Shown: positions 42,103 through 50,771 of the stretch, piece by piece | Layout of the letters: each line of letters begins with the position of its first letter | How positions within the stretch are numbered: position 1 is the stretch's first letter | Source: Mycolicibacterium sp. P9-22 | GTDB lineage: Bacteria > Actinomycetota > Actinomycetes > Mycobacteriales > Mycobacteriaceae | Assembly: GCF_008329585.1 (NCBI RefSeq) | Contig: NZ_NPKP01000021.1 | Span: forward strand, 1 to 54,067 | Length of the DNA stretch: 54,067 bases | Direction of reading: 5' to 3' | The notes under the pieces: generated by a model | What the model saw: only the letters and a program-made list of their open reading frames with translations | What the model was told of the DNA's origin: nothing | Database searches by the model: none | Made by a program: the position numbers and the translations under genes

Positions 42103-43722
42103 ATGTTCGAAGGTTTGGATCGGGCCGGTGTCGCGGGGTTGAGCGATGAGGCGCTCGTCTCGGCGGTAACGGCTGCGACCCAGGGCGAGGCCATCCAGGC
42201 CGCCCTGCGCTTGGCGTTGATTGGTGAGGTGGTGGCCCGTCAGTGTGATGACGAGGACGACACCGTCGCTCATCAGGTGATCGATGGCTGGGCGTGGGCT
42301 CAAGCCGCGGTGGCCGCGGCCTGCAACCTCAACCCGTACGCGGCGTCCAAGCAGATGCGCATCGCCCAAGCCCTGCGTGACCGGCTGCCTCGCGCCGCGG
42401 CCCTGTTCGCGAAGGGTGCGGTATCAGCGACGGTGATCGATGCGATCACCTCGCGCACCCACCTCGTCAACGATGACGACGCACTCGTACTGATCGATAC
42501 CGCGATCGCCGGGGAAGCCGCCCAGTACGGGGCGCATTCGGAGAAACAGCTGATCGGCGCCGTCGATCTCTGGGTGGAGAAGTTCGACCCCGAAGCGGTG
42601 GTGCGCTCCAAGCGCAACGCCAAAGACCTCTACGTGGCGTTCGACGACAAAGACGACCCCAATGGGGTGTCCTCCTTCTGGGGGCGTCTACGCGTCACCG
42701 ACAGGAAGATCTTGGAGCAGCGCCTCAACGATCTCGCCGACACCGTCTGCGGCAACGATCCCCGCACACGCGGCGAACTACGCGCCGCGGCGCTCTCGGC
42801 ATTGGGTGTGGTCGGGCCCGCATTGGAACGCCTGACCTGTGAGTGCGGCGACGCACATTGCGAAGGCAGCGGCAAAGATCCGCGCTCGGGCGCAGTCACG
42901 ATCTATGTGCTGACCGACCAGGTCCCGGCTGCCGAGGAGGACACCGCGCGGCACACCACCCCGGGCACGGCGGGCACCCCGGAATCCGGGCCAGCCGAGA
43001 CCGAGCCGCAGGCGCCGGAAAAAGAGCAGCAGACACCGGCGGCGGAAACCGAACCCGCTGAGCCCGCCGAACCTGCGGCCCGCAATGAACCTGCGGCACC
43101 CGCAGCGTGCAACCCGAGCCCCGGGGTCATGCTCGACGGCGCCATCATCCCCGCCGACATGTTGGCCGACCTCGTCGCCACCGGCGCCACCATCAAACCC
43201 CTGTCGGAAATCGCGGACCTGCCCGCCGAACGCCAATACCGGCCCTCCACCGCGCTCACCGCGTTCGTGCTCATGCGCTCCATGACCTGCAGCTACCCGG
43301 GTTGCAACCGGGCCGCGCACCGCTGCGATCTCGACCATCTCACCCCGTGGCCGGCCGGGGCCACCCATCCGGGCAACCTGGCCCCGCTATGCCGTCTGCA
43401 CCACTTGATCAAAACGTTCGGCGGCTGGACACCCACCGCTCAACCCGATGGCAGCATCCAATGGAGCGCACCTACCGGCCACACCTACACCAAGGCGCCC
43501 GGGGCATCAATACTGTTCCCGCACTGGAACATCGAGTCACCCATCCCACGAAAACGGGCCATCAGCCTCATCGGCGACACCGACCGCGATACCAAGATGC
43601 CGACCCGCACACGCACCCGCGCACAGGACCGCGCCCAACGCATCAAAACCGAACGCACCCGCAACCAACTCGAACTCGCCCTCGAACGCGCCGAGAACGA
43701 CAGCGACCCACCGCCCTTCTGA
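42103..43722 (+). CDS. DUF222 / HNH endonuclease-domain protein (13E12-type)
   Basis: 539 residues. DUF222 at the N-terminus (DEALVSAVTAATQGEA, then VIDGWAWAQAAVAAACNL and LPRAAALFAKGAVSATVIDA). A Pro/Glu/Ala/Thr-rich disordered segment of about 60 residues (290-345) follows, then the HNH nuclease: MTCSYPGCNRAAHRCDLDHL, then NLAPLCRLHHLIKTFGGW, with paired Cys for zinc and the H-N-H core. The tail is highly basic (TRTRTRAQDRAQRIKTERTR). This is the mycobacterial 13E12/REP family. TAATGT seven bases before ATG 42103 suggests a leaderless transcript. Confidence 0.9.
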   Translation: MFEGLDRAGVAGLSDEALVSAVTAATQGEAIQAALRLALIGEVVARQCDDEDDTVAHQVIDGWAWAQAAVAAACNLNPYAASKQMRIAQALRDRLPRAAALFAKGAVSATVIDAITSRTHLVNDDDALVLIDTAIAGEAAQYGAHSEKQLIGAVDLWVEKFDPEAVVRSKRNAKDLYVAFDDKDDPNGVSSFWGRLRVTDRKILEQRLNDLADTVCGNDPRTRGELRAAALSALGVVGPALERLTCECGDAHCEGSGKDPRSGAVTIYVLTDQVPAAEEDTARHTTPGTAGTPESGPAETEPQAPEKEQQTPAAETEPAEPAEPAARNEPAAPAACNPSPGVMLDGAIIPADMLADLVATGATIKPLSEIADLPAERQYRPSTALTAFVLMRSMTCSYPGCNRAAHRCDLDHLTPWPAGATHPGNLAPLCRLHHLIKTFGGWTPTAQPDGSIQWSAPTGHTYTKAPGASILFPHWNIESPIPRKRAISLIGDTDRDTKMPTRTRTRAQDRAQRIKTERTRNQLELALERAENDSDPPPF

Positions 43723-43739
43723 CAAAGGGGCGGCGCAGG

Positions 43740-44996
43740 TCAGCCGGAGACGCTCACCGGCAGCGACAGCATGCCGCGCAGCGTCACATTGGGCTTGTAC
43801 TGCGGGTCACCGCCGAGTTGGGCGTGCGGAAAACGCCTTGTCACCGCGGACAACGCGATCGATGCTTCCAGCCGCACCAACGGCGCACCGAGACAGAAAT
43901 GAGCGCCGTGCCCGAACCCGAGGTGCCTGATATTGGCCCGGTCGGGATCGAAGACGTCGGGATTCTCGTTGGCCGCGGGGTCGCGGTGTGCTGCAGCCAG
44001 CAGCACGATCATGGTGTCGCCCTCGGGGATCACGGTGTCCCCCAGTCTCATCTCCTCGGCGGCGACCCGGCCCAGCAGCTGAGCGGGCGGGTCGAAGCGC
44101 AACGTCTCCTCGATGACCCGTAGGGCTCGCGATGGATCAGCCCCCAGCGCGGCCCATTGCGTGCGGTCCCGCAGCATCGCTAGCACCGAGGTCGCCATCA
44201 GGCTCACCGTCGACTCATGTCCGGCGATCAGCAGCAGGTTGCAGGTCGAGATGATCTCGTCCTCGCTGAGTTGGTCCCCGGATTCTTCGACCGCGATCAT
44301 CGCCGAGATCAGGTCATCGCCGGGACTGCTGCGGCGCCGGCTGATCAGCTCCCGGAAGTACTTCCGTAGCCACTTGCCGGCTTCGATGCGGTCGGTGAAT
44401 CCTTCGGGCACATCACCGGTCGCGGTGAGGAACGGGTCCACCGTCTGTGCCAGCAGGGTGGAAGCATGCCCGAATTTGGGTTCGTCCTCGACCGGCACGC
44501 CGAGCAAACGGCAGATCACCGCGACCGCCACCGGGTAGGCGAGGCCGCTGACGGCATCGAACTCGCCGCGCTCTTCCGCGCTGTCCAGCAGTCCGTCGAC
44601 GGTGGCGACGATCTCGTTGCGCAATTCGTTGATCACCCGGGGGGCGAACGCCTTGGCGACCAGCTTGCGCAGCCGGGTGTGGTCGGGTGGATCCAGGAAC
44701 AGGAAGGCCGGGGTGCGTCGCTTGTCGACCAGGCCGGCCAGTCCGAACGGTCGCGGTTCCTCACCCGCAGCGATCTGGCGTTGGGCGATGGCCGACTTCA
44801 TCCGGTCACTCGACGAAGCCGGATGCCGGATCGCTGCGTCGCAATCGGCGAAGGACGTCAACACGGTCAGACTGATCTCGGGAATCTGCAGTGGACCGTG
44901 TTCGCGCAGCGCGCGGTACGCCGGGTACGGATCGACGCGGTTGGTCGGGGCAAGGGCCTGCCCGAGCAGGACCGCCGGTTCGGACACCGAAGTCAT
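43740..44996 (-). CDS. Cytochrome P450
   Basis: 418 residues. I-helix LLLIAGHESTVSLMATS with acid-alcohol pair replaced by the common H-E-S-T form, K-helix EETLRF (E-x-x-R), PERF-like DVFDPDRANI, and the haem loop FGHGAHFCLGAPL with Cys368. PDHTRLRKLVAKAF is the usual C-helix segment. It is a bacterial class I P450 needing ferredoxin and reductase, neither of which is nearby. ATG 44996 directly abuts GAGGAG; a GTG three codons later has better spacing. It lies four bases after the MenC-like gene and must be co-transcribed with it. Confidence 0.95.
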   Translation of the reverse strand: MTSVSEPAVLLGQALAPTNRVDPYPAYRALREHGPLQIPEISLTVLTSFADCDAAIRHPASSSDRMKSAIAQRQIAAGEEPRPFGLAGLVDKRRTPAFLFLDPPDHTRLRKLVAKAFAPRVINELRNEIVATVDGLLDSAEERGEFDAVSGLAYPVAVAVICRLLGVPVEDEPKFGHASTLLAQTVDPFLTATGDVPEGFTDRIEAGKWLRKYFRELISRRRSSPGDDLISAMIAVEESGDQLSEDEIISTCNLLLIAGHESTVSLMATSVLAMLRDRTQWAALGADPSRALRVIEETLRFDPPAQLLGRVAAEEMRLGDTVIPEGDTMIVLLAAAHRDPAANENPDVFDPDRANIRHLGFGHGAHFCLGAPLVRLEASIALSAVTRRFPHAQLGGDPQYKPNVTLRGMLSLPVSVSG

Positions 44997-45000
44997 CTCC

Positions 45001-45963
45001 TCATTGTGCAATCGCGCGTTCCAGCCGTGACCGCCACCACCGGATTCGGGCCGGATCGGCGACCGCATACCGATCCAGCAATTCGGGCAACGGCGCCGGC
45101 GACATGGGTGCGACCGGCAGAAACCCGTCCACCGGAACCATTCTGCGGGAGTCGGCCACCAGGTCCGCGCTCAGTACCGACGCCGACCCCAGGGTGCCCG
45201 CGAACGGAAGTTCGGGCAGCGCGCCGGCCAGCGCCACGCCGACCGCCACGCCGATGCTGGTTTCCACGCCCGAGGTGACGCTGCACGGCAACCCGCACGT
45301 TTCGGCGATCCGCAGCGCCCGGCGCGCCCCACCGAGCGATCCGCTGTGCAGCACCGCGATATCGGCGGCCTGTCGCAGCAGCGCCGGATCTCCCAGCGCC
45401 TTCTCCAGCGATTCCTGGATGGCGATCCGAACCTCGACCCGTCGTCGCACGGCGGCGAGTTCCGCGGTGCTGCGGCACGGCTGCTGGACGAACTCGAGCC
45501 CGGCCGCCGCACGATCGAGCAGCGGGATGGCCGTCACCGCAGCTTCCACCGACCAACGCCCCCCGGCGTCGCAGCGGATGATGCCGTCCGGGCCGAGCGC
45601 GTCACGGACCGCCGCGACCCGGGCCACATCATCGGCCACGGTGTGTGCGGGGTCTGCCACTTCGACGGCGGCCGTCCGGCAACCGGATGCCTCCACCAAT
45701 TCACGGGCCTGCGCCGGGTCCGTCGCAGGAACCGTCACCGCGACCGGTACGCGTCCGCGCCGGGCGTCCGGCCAGCCGACGGTGCCGGGTTCGGTGGCCG
45801 CGGTCAGCCAGCGCACGAGCAGATGGTCCGGGCATCCAGGCGGCGGGCTGAACTCGCCCCAACCCTGCGGTCCCTCCACGAGGACGCCTTCGTACAGGGT
45901 GGCGCCGTCACGCGATGGGATGGCGAACACCGGTGCGGTGTCCAGATCGATCAGTGTCTGCAC
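45001..45963 (-). CDS. MenC (o-succinylbenzoate synthase)-like protein with lost active site
   Basis: 320 residues from GTG 45963, collinear with actinobacterial MenC of the enolase superfamily: VLVEGPQGWGEFSPP, DDVARVAAVRDALGP, LEFVQQPC, ADIAVLHSGSLGGARRAL and GVALAGALPELPFAGTLG. Compared from memory with mycobacterial MenC, the K-x-K motif reads AVEV (Ala99, Glu101), metal ligands Glu and Asp read Gln160 (VQQPC) and Gln183 (IAIQES), and the second catalytic Lys reads His206 (VLHSG). Only Asp132 of the three ligands remains. Dehydration of SHCHC is thus unlikely. The frame is intact, so it looks like a maintained pseudoenzyme or one with a new reaction, co-transcribed with a P450. Confidence 0.85.
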   Translation of the reverse strand: MQTLIDLDTAPVFAIPSRDGATLYEGVLVEGPQGWGEFSPPPGCPDHLLVRWLTAATEPGTVGWPDARRGRVPVAVTVPATDPAQARELVEASGCRTAAVEVADPAHTVADDVARVAAVRDALGPDGIIRCDAGGRWSVEAAVTAIPLLDRAAAGLEFVQQPCRSTAELAAVRRRVEVRIAIQESLEKALGDPALLRQAADIAVLHSGSLGGARRALRIAETCGLPCSVTSGVETSIGVAVGVALAGALPELPFAGTLGSASVLSADLVADSRRMVPVDGFLPVAPMSPAPLPELLDRYAVADPARIRWWRSRLERAIAQ

Positions 45964-46016
45964 AAGACCTGCAGGCTAGCCGAGTTGTTCGCGGGGCGAG
46001 CGCAGCGACGGGGACA

Positions 46017-47159
46017 TCACCGAATCGTGTACAACGGCACCAGCATTTCGGCAGGTGTCAGCGAACCGTGGTGTCCGACCAACCGAGACTGCAACGGCTC
46101 GGCACCCGACCGGATGATCGCGCGATCACCGTTGGCCACCACCACGACATCCCCGATGCGCGGCTGTACCCGCGCCTGCACGGTCGGCCCGAACCACCCG
46201 GCGCCGATCACCTCGGCCCGGGTGAGGACGGTGAAGTCGTCGCCGAGCGTCGCCCGCCAGGCTGCGGCCACATCCGGCGCCGCGCCCGCTTCGGTGTACA
46301 CGTGCCGCGCACGCGGTTCCCCGCCCAGCCCACGCACCCCGGCGCGTAGTTCGGCCCGCTGATCGAAGTCGACCGGATCCTCCACGTGCACCATGCCATG
46401 GTCGGCGGTCACGATCAGGGCGGAACCGGGCGGCAACCGTTCGGCGATGAGACGGACGGTCAGATCGATCTGCTGCAGTTCCAGCGCCCACGACTCCGAG
46501 GCGGGCCCCCGGACGTGACCGGTCAGATCCAGGTCCCCGTGGTAGGCGTAGACCAGGCTGCGGTCCCCCGCACCGAGCGCTGTGATCACCCCGTCCACCA
46601 GATCCCCGGACGAGAACGTGGGCCGGAACTCGCCGCCGCGCAATGCCGCCCGGGTCAGACCCGAGCCAGCCTGATACATCGGCGCCACCTGCGTCACCAC
46701 CACGCCGTCGGCGGCCGCCCGTTCGAACGCCGTTGCCACCGGCTGAAACTGTTCGGGGACAATCTCTTTGAGTAGATCGACCTTCGGTCCCTGGCCCATC
46801 AGCCGCCATTTGAGCGGATTCATCAGCCGGTCGTGGTCGGGCACCGCCAGCAGGTACCCCACCAGCCCGTGCTCACCGGCGGGCAGTCCGGTGCCCAGTG
46901 ACGCCAGGCTGGCCGCGGTGGTGCTGGGAAACCCTGCGGTCAACGACTGCGCGGGCACGGTCGCCAGAAACGGTGCGACCTCGCTGCGCGCCGCGACCAG
47001 GTCGGCGCCCATGCCGTCGATGAGCAGGATCGCCACCCGCCGCACACCGTCGAGTTCCAATCCGACCCGATCGGTCTCCCCCGCCACCCCGAGGACGCCG
47101 AGCACGGATGGGACCAGATCTGCGAGGGCACCGTCGCCGTATCGCGGAGTGACGAACAT
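46017..47159 (-). CDS. Type I phosphodiesterase/nucleotide pyrophosphatase-like (alkaline phosphatase fold)
   Basis: 380 residues. AILLIDGMGADLV (first metal Asp, about residue 48), GFPSTTAASLASLGTGL (catalytic Thr, about 78), YHGDLDLTGHVRG (Asp and His, about 208), LIVTADHGMV (D-H, about 250) and GHHGSLTP (His, about 362) give the two-zinc site. It should cleave a phosphodiester or phosphonate. No signal peptide is evident. It is separated from the MenC-like gene by 53 bases on the same strand and diverges from the MOSC gene. Confidence 0.9.
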   Translation of the reverse strand: MFVTPRYGDGALADLVPSVLGVLGVAGETDRVGLELDGVRRVAILLIDGMGADLVAARSEVAPFLATVPAQSLTAGFPSTTAASLASLGTGLPAGEHGLVGYLLAVPDHDRLMNPLKWRLMGQGPKVDLLKEIVPEQFQPVATAFERAAADGVVVTQVAPMYQAGSGLTRAALRGGEFRPTFSSGDLVDGVITALGAGDRSLVYAYHGDLDLTGHVRGPASESWALELQQIDLTVRLIAERLPPGSALIVTADHGMVHVEDPVDFDQRAELRAGVRGLGGEPRARHVYTEAGAAPDVAAAWRATLGDDFTVLTRAEVIGAGWFGPTVQARVQPRIGDVVVVANGDRAIIRSGAEPLQSRLVGHHGSLTPAEMLVPLYTIR

Positions 47160-47212
47160 GGAGCCAGGTTATGCGCAAGGTAGAACTCGTCGGGTGCCAC
47201 TAGGCTGACCGC

Positions 47213-47926
47213 ATGTCGAGCGTGCTGACAGTCAACATCGCCCATCCGCGCACCAACCCCGATACCTTGAAGAAGCCCACCGGTATCGACAAGCGCCCCA
47301 CCGATGCTCTCGTCGAGGTGCGTGCACCAGGTCCCATGAGGGGCGGTCTGGGTAGCGGACTGGTCGGCGACCTGGTGAGCGAGCAGAAACACCACGGCGG
47401 CGACGACCAAGCCGTGTACGCCTACGCCAGGGAGGATCTCGACGTCTGGGAGAGCGAACTCGACCGGCAGATCGGCAACGGTGCCTTCGGCGAGAACCTG
47501 ACGACCGAGGGCATCGACGTCACCAATGCGGTCATCGGGGAGCGCTGGCGCGTCGGGGACGGTGGATTGGTCCTGGAGGTCACCCGACCTCGCACACCGT
47601 GCCGGACGTTCGCGGCGTGGCTGGAGATCGAAGGCTGGATGAAGACCTTCACCAACCGTGCGGTGCCGGGCGCCTACCTGCGTGTCATCACGCCCGGGGT
47701 GGTGCGGGCCGGCGATTCGGTCGAGATCGTGGAGCGCCCCGACCACGACGTGACGATCGCGCTGGTGTTCCGCGCGATGATGAAAGATCCTGCTCTGCTG
47801 ACGTCGCTGCTCGTTGCCGACGCATTACCGGAACCGTTGAAGGACAAGGCCCGCCGCCGCGCCGCCGCTCAGCGGACCGGCGGTAGCTCCGCTGCGATCA
47901 GCGCGGAGATCCGTTCGGCCAGGTAG
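47213..47926 (+). CDS. MOSC-domain protein (YiiM-like)
   Basis: 237 residues. GIDKRPTDALVEVRAPGP, HGGDDQAVYAYAREDLDVWE (H-G-G-x-D-x-A-V-Y), FGENLTTEGIDVTNAVIGER and VTRPRTPCRTFAAWLE with the conserved Cys define a MOSC domain, which carries molybdenum-cofactor-linked sulphur chemistry, such as N-hydroxylated compound reduction in YiiM. TAGGCT (47201-47206) seven bases before the ATG suggests a leaderless mRNA. The 3' end overlaps the convergent GDSL hydrolase gene by 58 bases. Confidence 0.92.
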   Translation: MSSVLTVNIAHPRTNPDTLKKPTGIDKRPTDALVEVRAPGPMRGGLGSGLVGDLVSEQKHHGGDDQAVYAYAREDLDVWESELDRQIGNGAFGENLTTEGIDVTNAVIGERWRVGDGGLVLEVTRPRTPCRTFAAWLEIEGWMKTFTNRAVPGAYLRVITPGVVRAGDSVEIVERPDHDVTIALVFRAMMKDPALLTSLLVADALPEPLKDKARRRAAAQRTGGSSAAISAEIRSAR

Positions 47927-48552
47927 CGGTGTCCGGTATCGGTGGGGTGTACCCCGTCGATGGCGATCAGCTCGGGCCTCCCGACGAACCACCGCTCGAC
48001 GAGTGGATCGACGAATCTCGCCCCCGACGCCATGGCGACGAGGGCCAAGGCGTCCCGAATCTGAGTGATCCGAACGGGAACGTCCGCGGTGGGCCACGGC
48101 GGCCCGATCACCAGGAGGCGCGCCGTCGGGGCACGGCGCCGCGCGAGTTCGAAAGCGTTTCTGGCCAATCCGGCCACTTCGAGCGCGTCGACCGGTTGAT
48201 CGTTACGGGAGCCGAAGAACACCACCAGGGCGTCGTCGGGACGTACCGCCCGGGCCGTCAGATCGCCGAACGTGCTGTTGTGATCACCACGCACCCCGTA
48301 CCCGGCGCGTCCCTCGGCCGCGACATCGGCCGTTACCGGCCGGCCCTGGTCGGCCAGCATCCGCCAGGCCAGCGCCGGCCACCCGTTGGCGCCGAGACCA
48401 CCGAGATCGGTACCGGTGGTGTACGAGTCGCTGACGACGGCGACCCGGTTCAGTGCCGACTCCCGTCCGGCGAGCTGCACCGGTGTCGCCGCGGTCGGGA
48501 CTGCGGTGATCAACAGTGCAAGCGAGACCATCAACCCGGCCACACGGCGCAC
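47869..48552 (-). CDS. Secreted SGNH/GDSL hydrolase
   Basis: 227 residues with a signal peptide (RRVAGLMVSLALLITAVPTAA). Block I is VVSDSYTTG (nucleophile Ser with SDS in place of GDS), block III VFFGSRNDQP (Asn) and block V IDGVHPTDTGHRYLA (Asp-x-x-His). A secreted esterase or acyl hydrolase acting on envelope glycolipids is plausible. It lies 76 bases downstream of the acyltransferase gene on the same strand; an acyltransferase/esterase pair acting on one envelope substrate is a reasonable but unproven idea. Confidence 0.87.
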   Translation of the reverse strand: MRRVAGLMVSLALLITAVPTAATPVQLAGRESALNRVAVVSDSYTTGTDLGGLGANGWPALAWRMLADQGRPVTADVAAEGRAGYGVRGDHNSTFGDLTARAVRPDDALVVFFGSRNDQPVDALEVAGLARNAFELARRRAPTARLLVIGPPWPTADVPVRITQIRDALALVAMASGARFVDPLVERWFVGRPELIAIDGVHPTDTGHRYLAERISALIAAELPPVR

Positions 48553-48628
48553 GACATCCTCCTGCTCGAAGTACCCGCGTAAGCGTACTGGACCGGGCAG
48601 ATTATCTGCCGCACAGACGTATTCGGGC

Positions 48629-49816
48629 TCAGGCCGATAGTTTGGTCTCGGCGCGGTCGGTGTCGGCGGGCTGCATTCTGGACACCGTTCCGCGGATGTC
48701 GACCATCCGGCGCATCCAGTGCCGGGCCGGCTCCTCCACCACGTGGTACAGCAGTGCCGAACAGGCCAGCGTCACGGCGAAGATCGCCGTCAGCAGCCAC
48801 GGTCCGGCCGGACCGTCCAGCATCAGCCCGAACTGCTCCGCCGCCCAGTTCCATGCGGTGTGCACCAGCTCATGAACCATGTACAGGCTGAACGAGATCT
48901 GCCCGCCGTAGACCAACACGCGCACAGACAGCAGCCTGGGCAGCGTGCCGGCCCCGATGGCCAGCATCACGACCAGCGGCACGAACAGCAGGTCCACCAC
49001 ACCCCCACCGTCGATCACCCCGGGTATGGGATGGCCGTCCAGCCAATACAGGGTGCCGATGATCGCCCCGACCAGAACTATCGAGCCGACGCCCGCCAGC
49101 GTCCGCGTGCGCTCGCTGGGATCGAGCCGGCGTACCGCCGCGCACGCGATGGCTCCGGCGGTGAACTGCAACAGGATGCGGGGCAGCCAGCTCCACGGTG
49201 TGTAGAACTGGCCACTGGCGAGCAGGAACATCACCGGCGGCAGGGTCGTCGCGAATGCCAGCAGCAGCAGGCTGCGCGCGCGGGTGGCCCGTGCCAGCCG
49301 GAAGATCACCAGTGCCAGGAACCCGAAGATCAGATATGCCAGCCATTCGGCACTGATGGACCATGCCGGGCCGTCCCAGCTGGAGCCGTCGAAGTAGGGC
49401 TGGAACCACAGTTGCACCAGGAAGAGCTGACGGATGTAACTGGTGGCGGTCAGCGTATCGGCGTTCTCCGCGGGGACGTGTCCGACGTTGAGGGTGAAGA
49501 TGATCCACAGTGCGGCCAAATGCAGCGTCACGAGATAGACCGGCCACACCCGGGCCAGCCGCATCCACAGGAAATGCAGGGTGTCGCGGGTCGACCAGGA
49601 CGGCCCCATCCGGTCCAGATAGTTCCAGGCCAGCACGAAGCCGCTCAGGATGAAGAACAGGTCGACGCCCTGTGCGCCGGTGTCGAGCACGGGTGCCAGC
49701 GCGGAGCTGAAGTCCGGCACCGCCTGCGCGAGCAGCGGACGGAAATGGAACAGCACCACCCAGATGGCGGCGAAGAGGCGAAGACCGGTGAGGGCCTTTA
49801 TTTCTCCGCTGCGCAC
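48629..49816 (-). CDS. Acyltransferase-3 family membrane protein
   Basis: 395 residues with about ten membrane segments. EIKALTGLRLFAAIWVVLFHF at the N-terminus carries the conserved R-x-x-A and His of acyltransferase-3 enzymes (OafA type), and LFFILSGFVLAWNY is the second family block; SFSLYMVHELVH near the end holds another conserved His. Such enzymes O-acylate sugars of the cell envelope. The cytoplasmic tail is charged. No fused SGNH domain, but a separate GDSL hydrolase follows. Confidence 0.92.
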   Translation of the reverse strand: MRSGEIKALTGLRLFAAIWVVLFHFRPLLAQAVPDFSSALAPVLDTGAQGVDLFFILSGFVLAWNYLDRMGPSWSTRDTLHFLWMRLARVWPVYLVTLHLAALWIIFTLNVGHVPAENADTLTATSYIRQLFLVQLWFQPYFDGSSWDGPAWSISAEWLAYLIFGFLALVIFRLARATRARSLLLLAFATTLPPVMFLLASGQFYTPWSWLPRILLQFTAGAIACAAVRRLDPSERTRTLAGVGSIVLVGAIIGTLYWLDGHPIPGVIDGGGVVDLLFVPLVVMLAIGAGTLPRLLSVRVLVYGGQISFSLYMVHELVHTAWNWAAEQFGLMLDGPAGPWLLTAIFAVTLACSALLYHVVEEPARHWMRRMVDIRGTVSRMQPADTDRAETKLSA

Positions 49817-49970
49817 AACACTCTTTCCCCGGGTTACGGCTCTTCACTTGCGATTACGCGCGCTGACCGGGCGGACCGCTCCCCCACGTCCAGGCAGCCG
49901 GTAGCCATCGAAGAATATCAGCGCAGCGGGTACTGCCGGGTGAGCCCGCAGCCGGGTGGTTGCTGGGAAC

Positions 49971-50516
49971 CTACGATCCGGGCGCGGCGGGCGGCGGGGG
50001 CGCAGGTTGCGGCGGGTTCGCCTCATACTGCGCGGCGTTGCGGTTCAGCGTGTCCATGTAGAGCTTCCACTGCAGCGCGGCCAACACCGGGGACATCCCG
50101 GGCGCGGGCGGCGGCTGATTGGTCAGCGTCCACGTTTGGCATCCGGTGGTCTTGAACGAACCGTCATCGGCCTTGATCTCGACGATCTGCGGCTGCTTGG
50201 TGAAGGCGCGGTCCAGAGTCTCGCCGGGTTCGCCTTCGGTGACGACGGGCGCCATCCGCCGCCAGGAGCAGGTGCCCTCGGGCAACGGGCCGGCCGATGC
50301 GTAGACGCCGGGCACGATATCGGTGCCGACGCGGTAGGTGCCGTCCTTGTCGATGACGTTCAGCGGGGTGGCCGGCGGCGCGGCGGGTGCCGGTTCAGAG
50401 TTCACCGGCGGAGTCGGAGGTGCCGGCTCGGCCGGTTCGGCAACCGCCGGTCCCGCGGCGATCAGTCCGGCGAGCGCCAGGCCGGCGGCGGTGATCATCG
50501 GCAGTTTGAACCCCAT
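49971..50516 (-). CDS. Secreted hypothetical protein
   Basis: 181 residues. Signal peptide ITAAGLALAGLIAAGPAVA before EPAEPAPP, then a Pro-rich linker, then a domain with DKDGTYRVGTDIVPGVYAS, then GTCSWRRMAP and GCQTWTLTNQ, which resembles a small secreted beta-domain with two Cys likely disulphide-bonded; the C-terminus is again Pro-rich (NPPQPAPPPP). Mycobacterial relatives are of unknown function. ATG 50516 fits the signal; no ribosome site. It is divergent from the mmpS-mmpL operon and shares its 255-base upstream region. Confidence 0.78.
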   Translation of the reverse strand: MGFKLPMITAAGLALAGLIAAGPAVAEPAEPAPPTPPVNSEPAPAAPPATPLNVIDKDGTYRVGTDIVPGVYASAGPLPEGTCSWRRMAPVVTEGEPGETLDRAFTKQPQIVEIKADDGSFKTTGCQTWTLTNQPPPAPGMSPVLAALQWKLYMDTLNRNAAQYEANPPQPAPPPPAAPGS

Positions 50517-50637
50517 GGCACACCAGGGTAGGCCCGGATCGGCGTAATCGGGAATTCCGTGGGTGCCGTCACAGCGACGCCACCACCGGCGTGCTGTGCG
50601 GATGCACAAAACCAATGCGACGCAACTCTGTTATATG

Positions 50638-50668
50638 AGCTAAGCTCTCGCTTACCCTAGCTAACCTG
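50638..50668. promoter_or_regulatory. Candidate IdeR-like iron box upstream of mmpS
   Basis: GAGCTAAGCTC (50638-50648) is a small palindrome, and CTTACCCTAGCTAACCT (50652-50668) follows. Read on the minus strand this gives AGGTTAGC and AGGGTAAGC in tandem, each close to the IdeR half-site AGGTTAG. The full 19-bp IdeR palindrome is not matched, so the call is tentative. The site is about 105 bases before the mmpS ATG. Confidence 0.35.
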
Positions 50669-50771
50669 TGGCGAAGGTGAGAGTTTTCAAAGTCTCCGGC
50701 CCGGGCCGGTCTTGAACGACTCCCGACGGTCACGACGAGGTGAGAAAAGGCAGCGGGGGACTCGATTCTCG

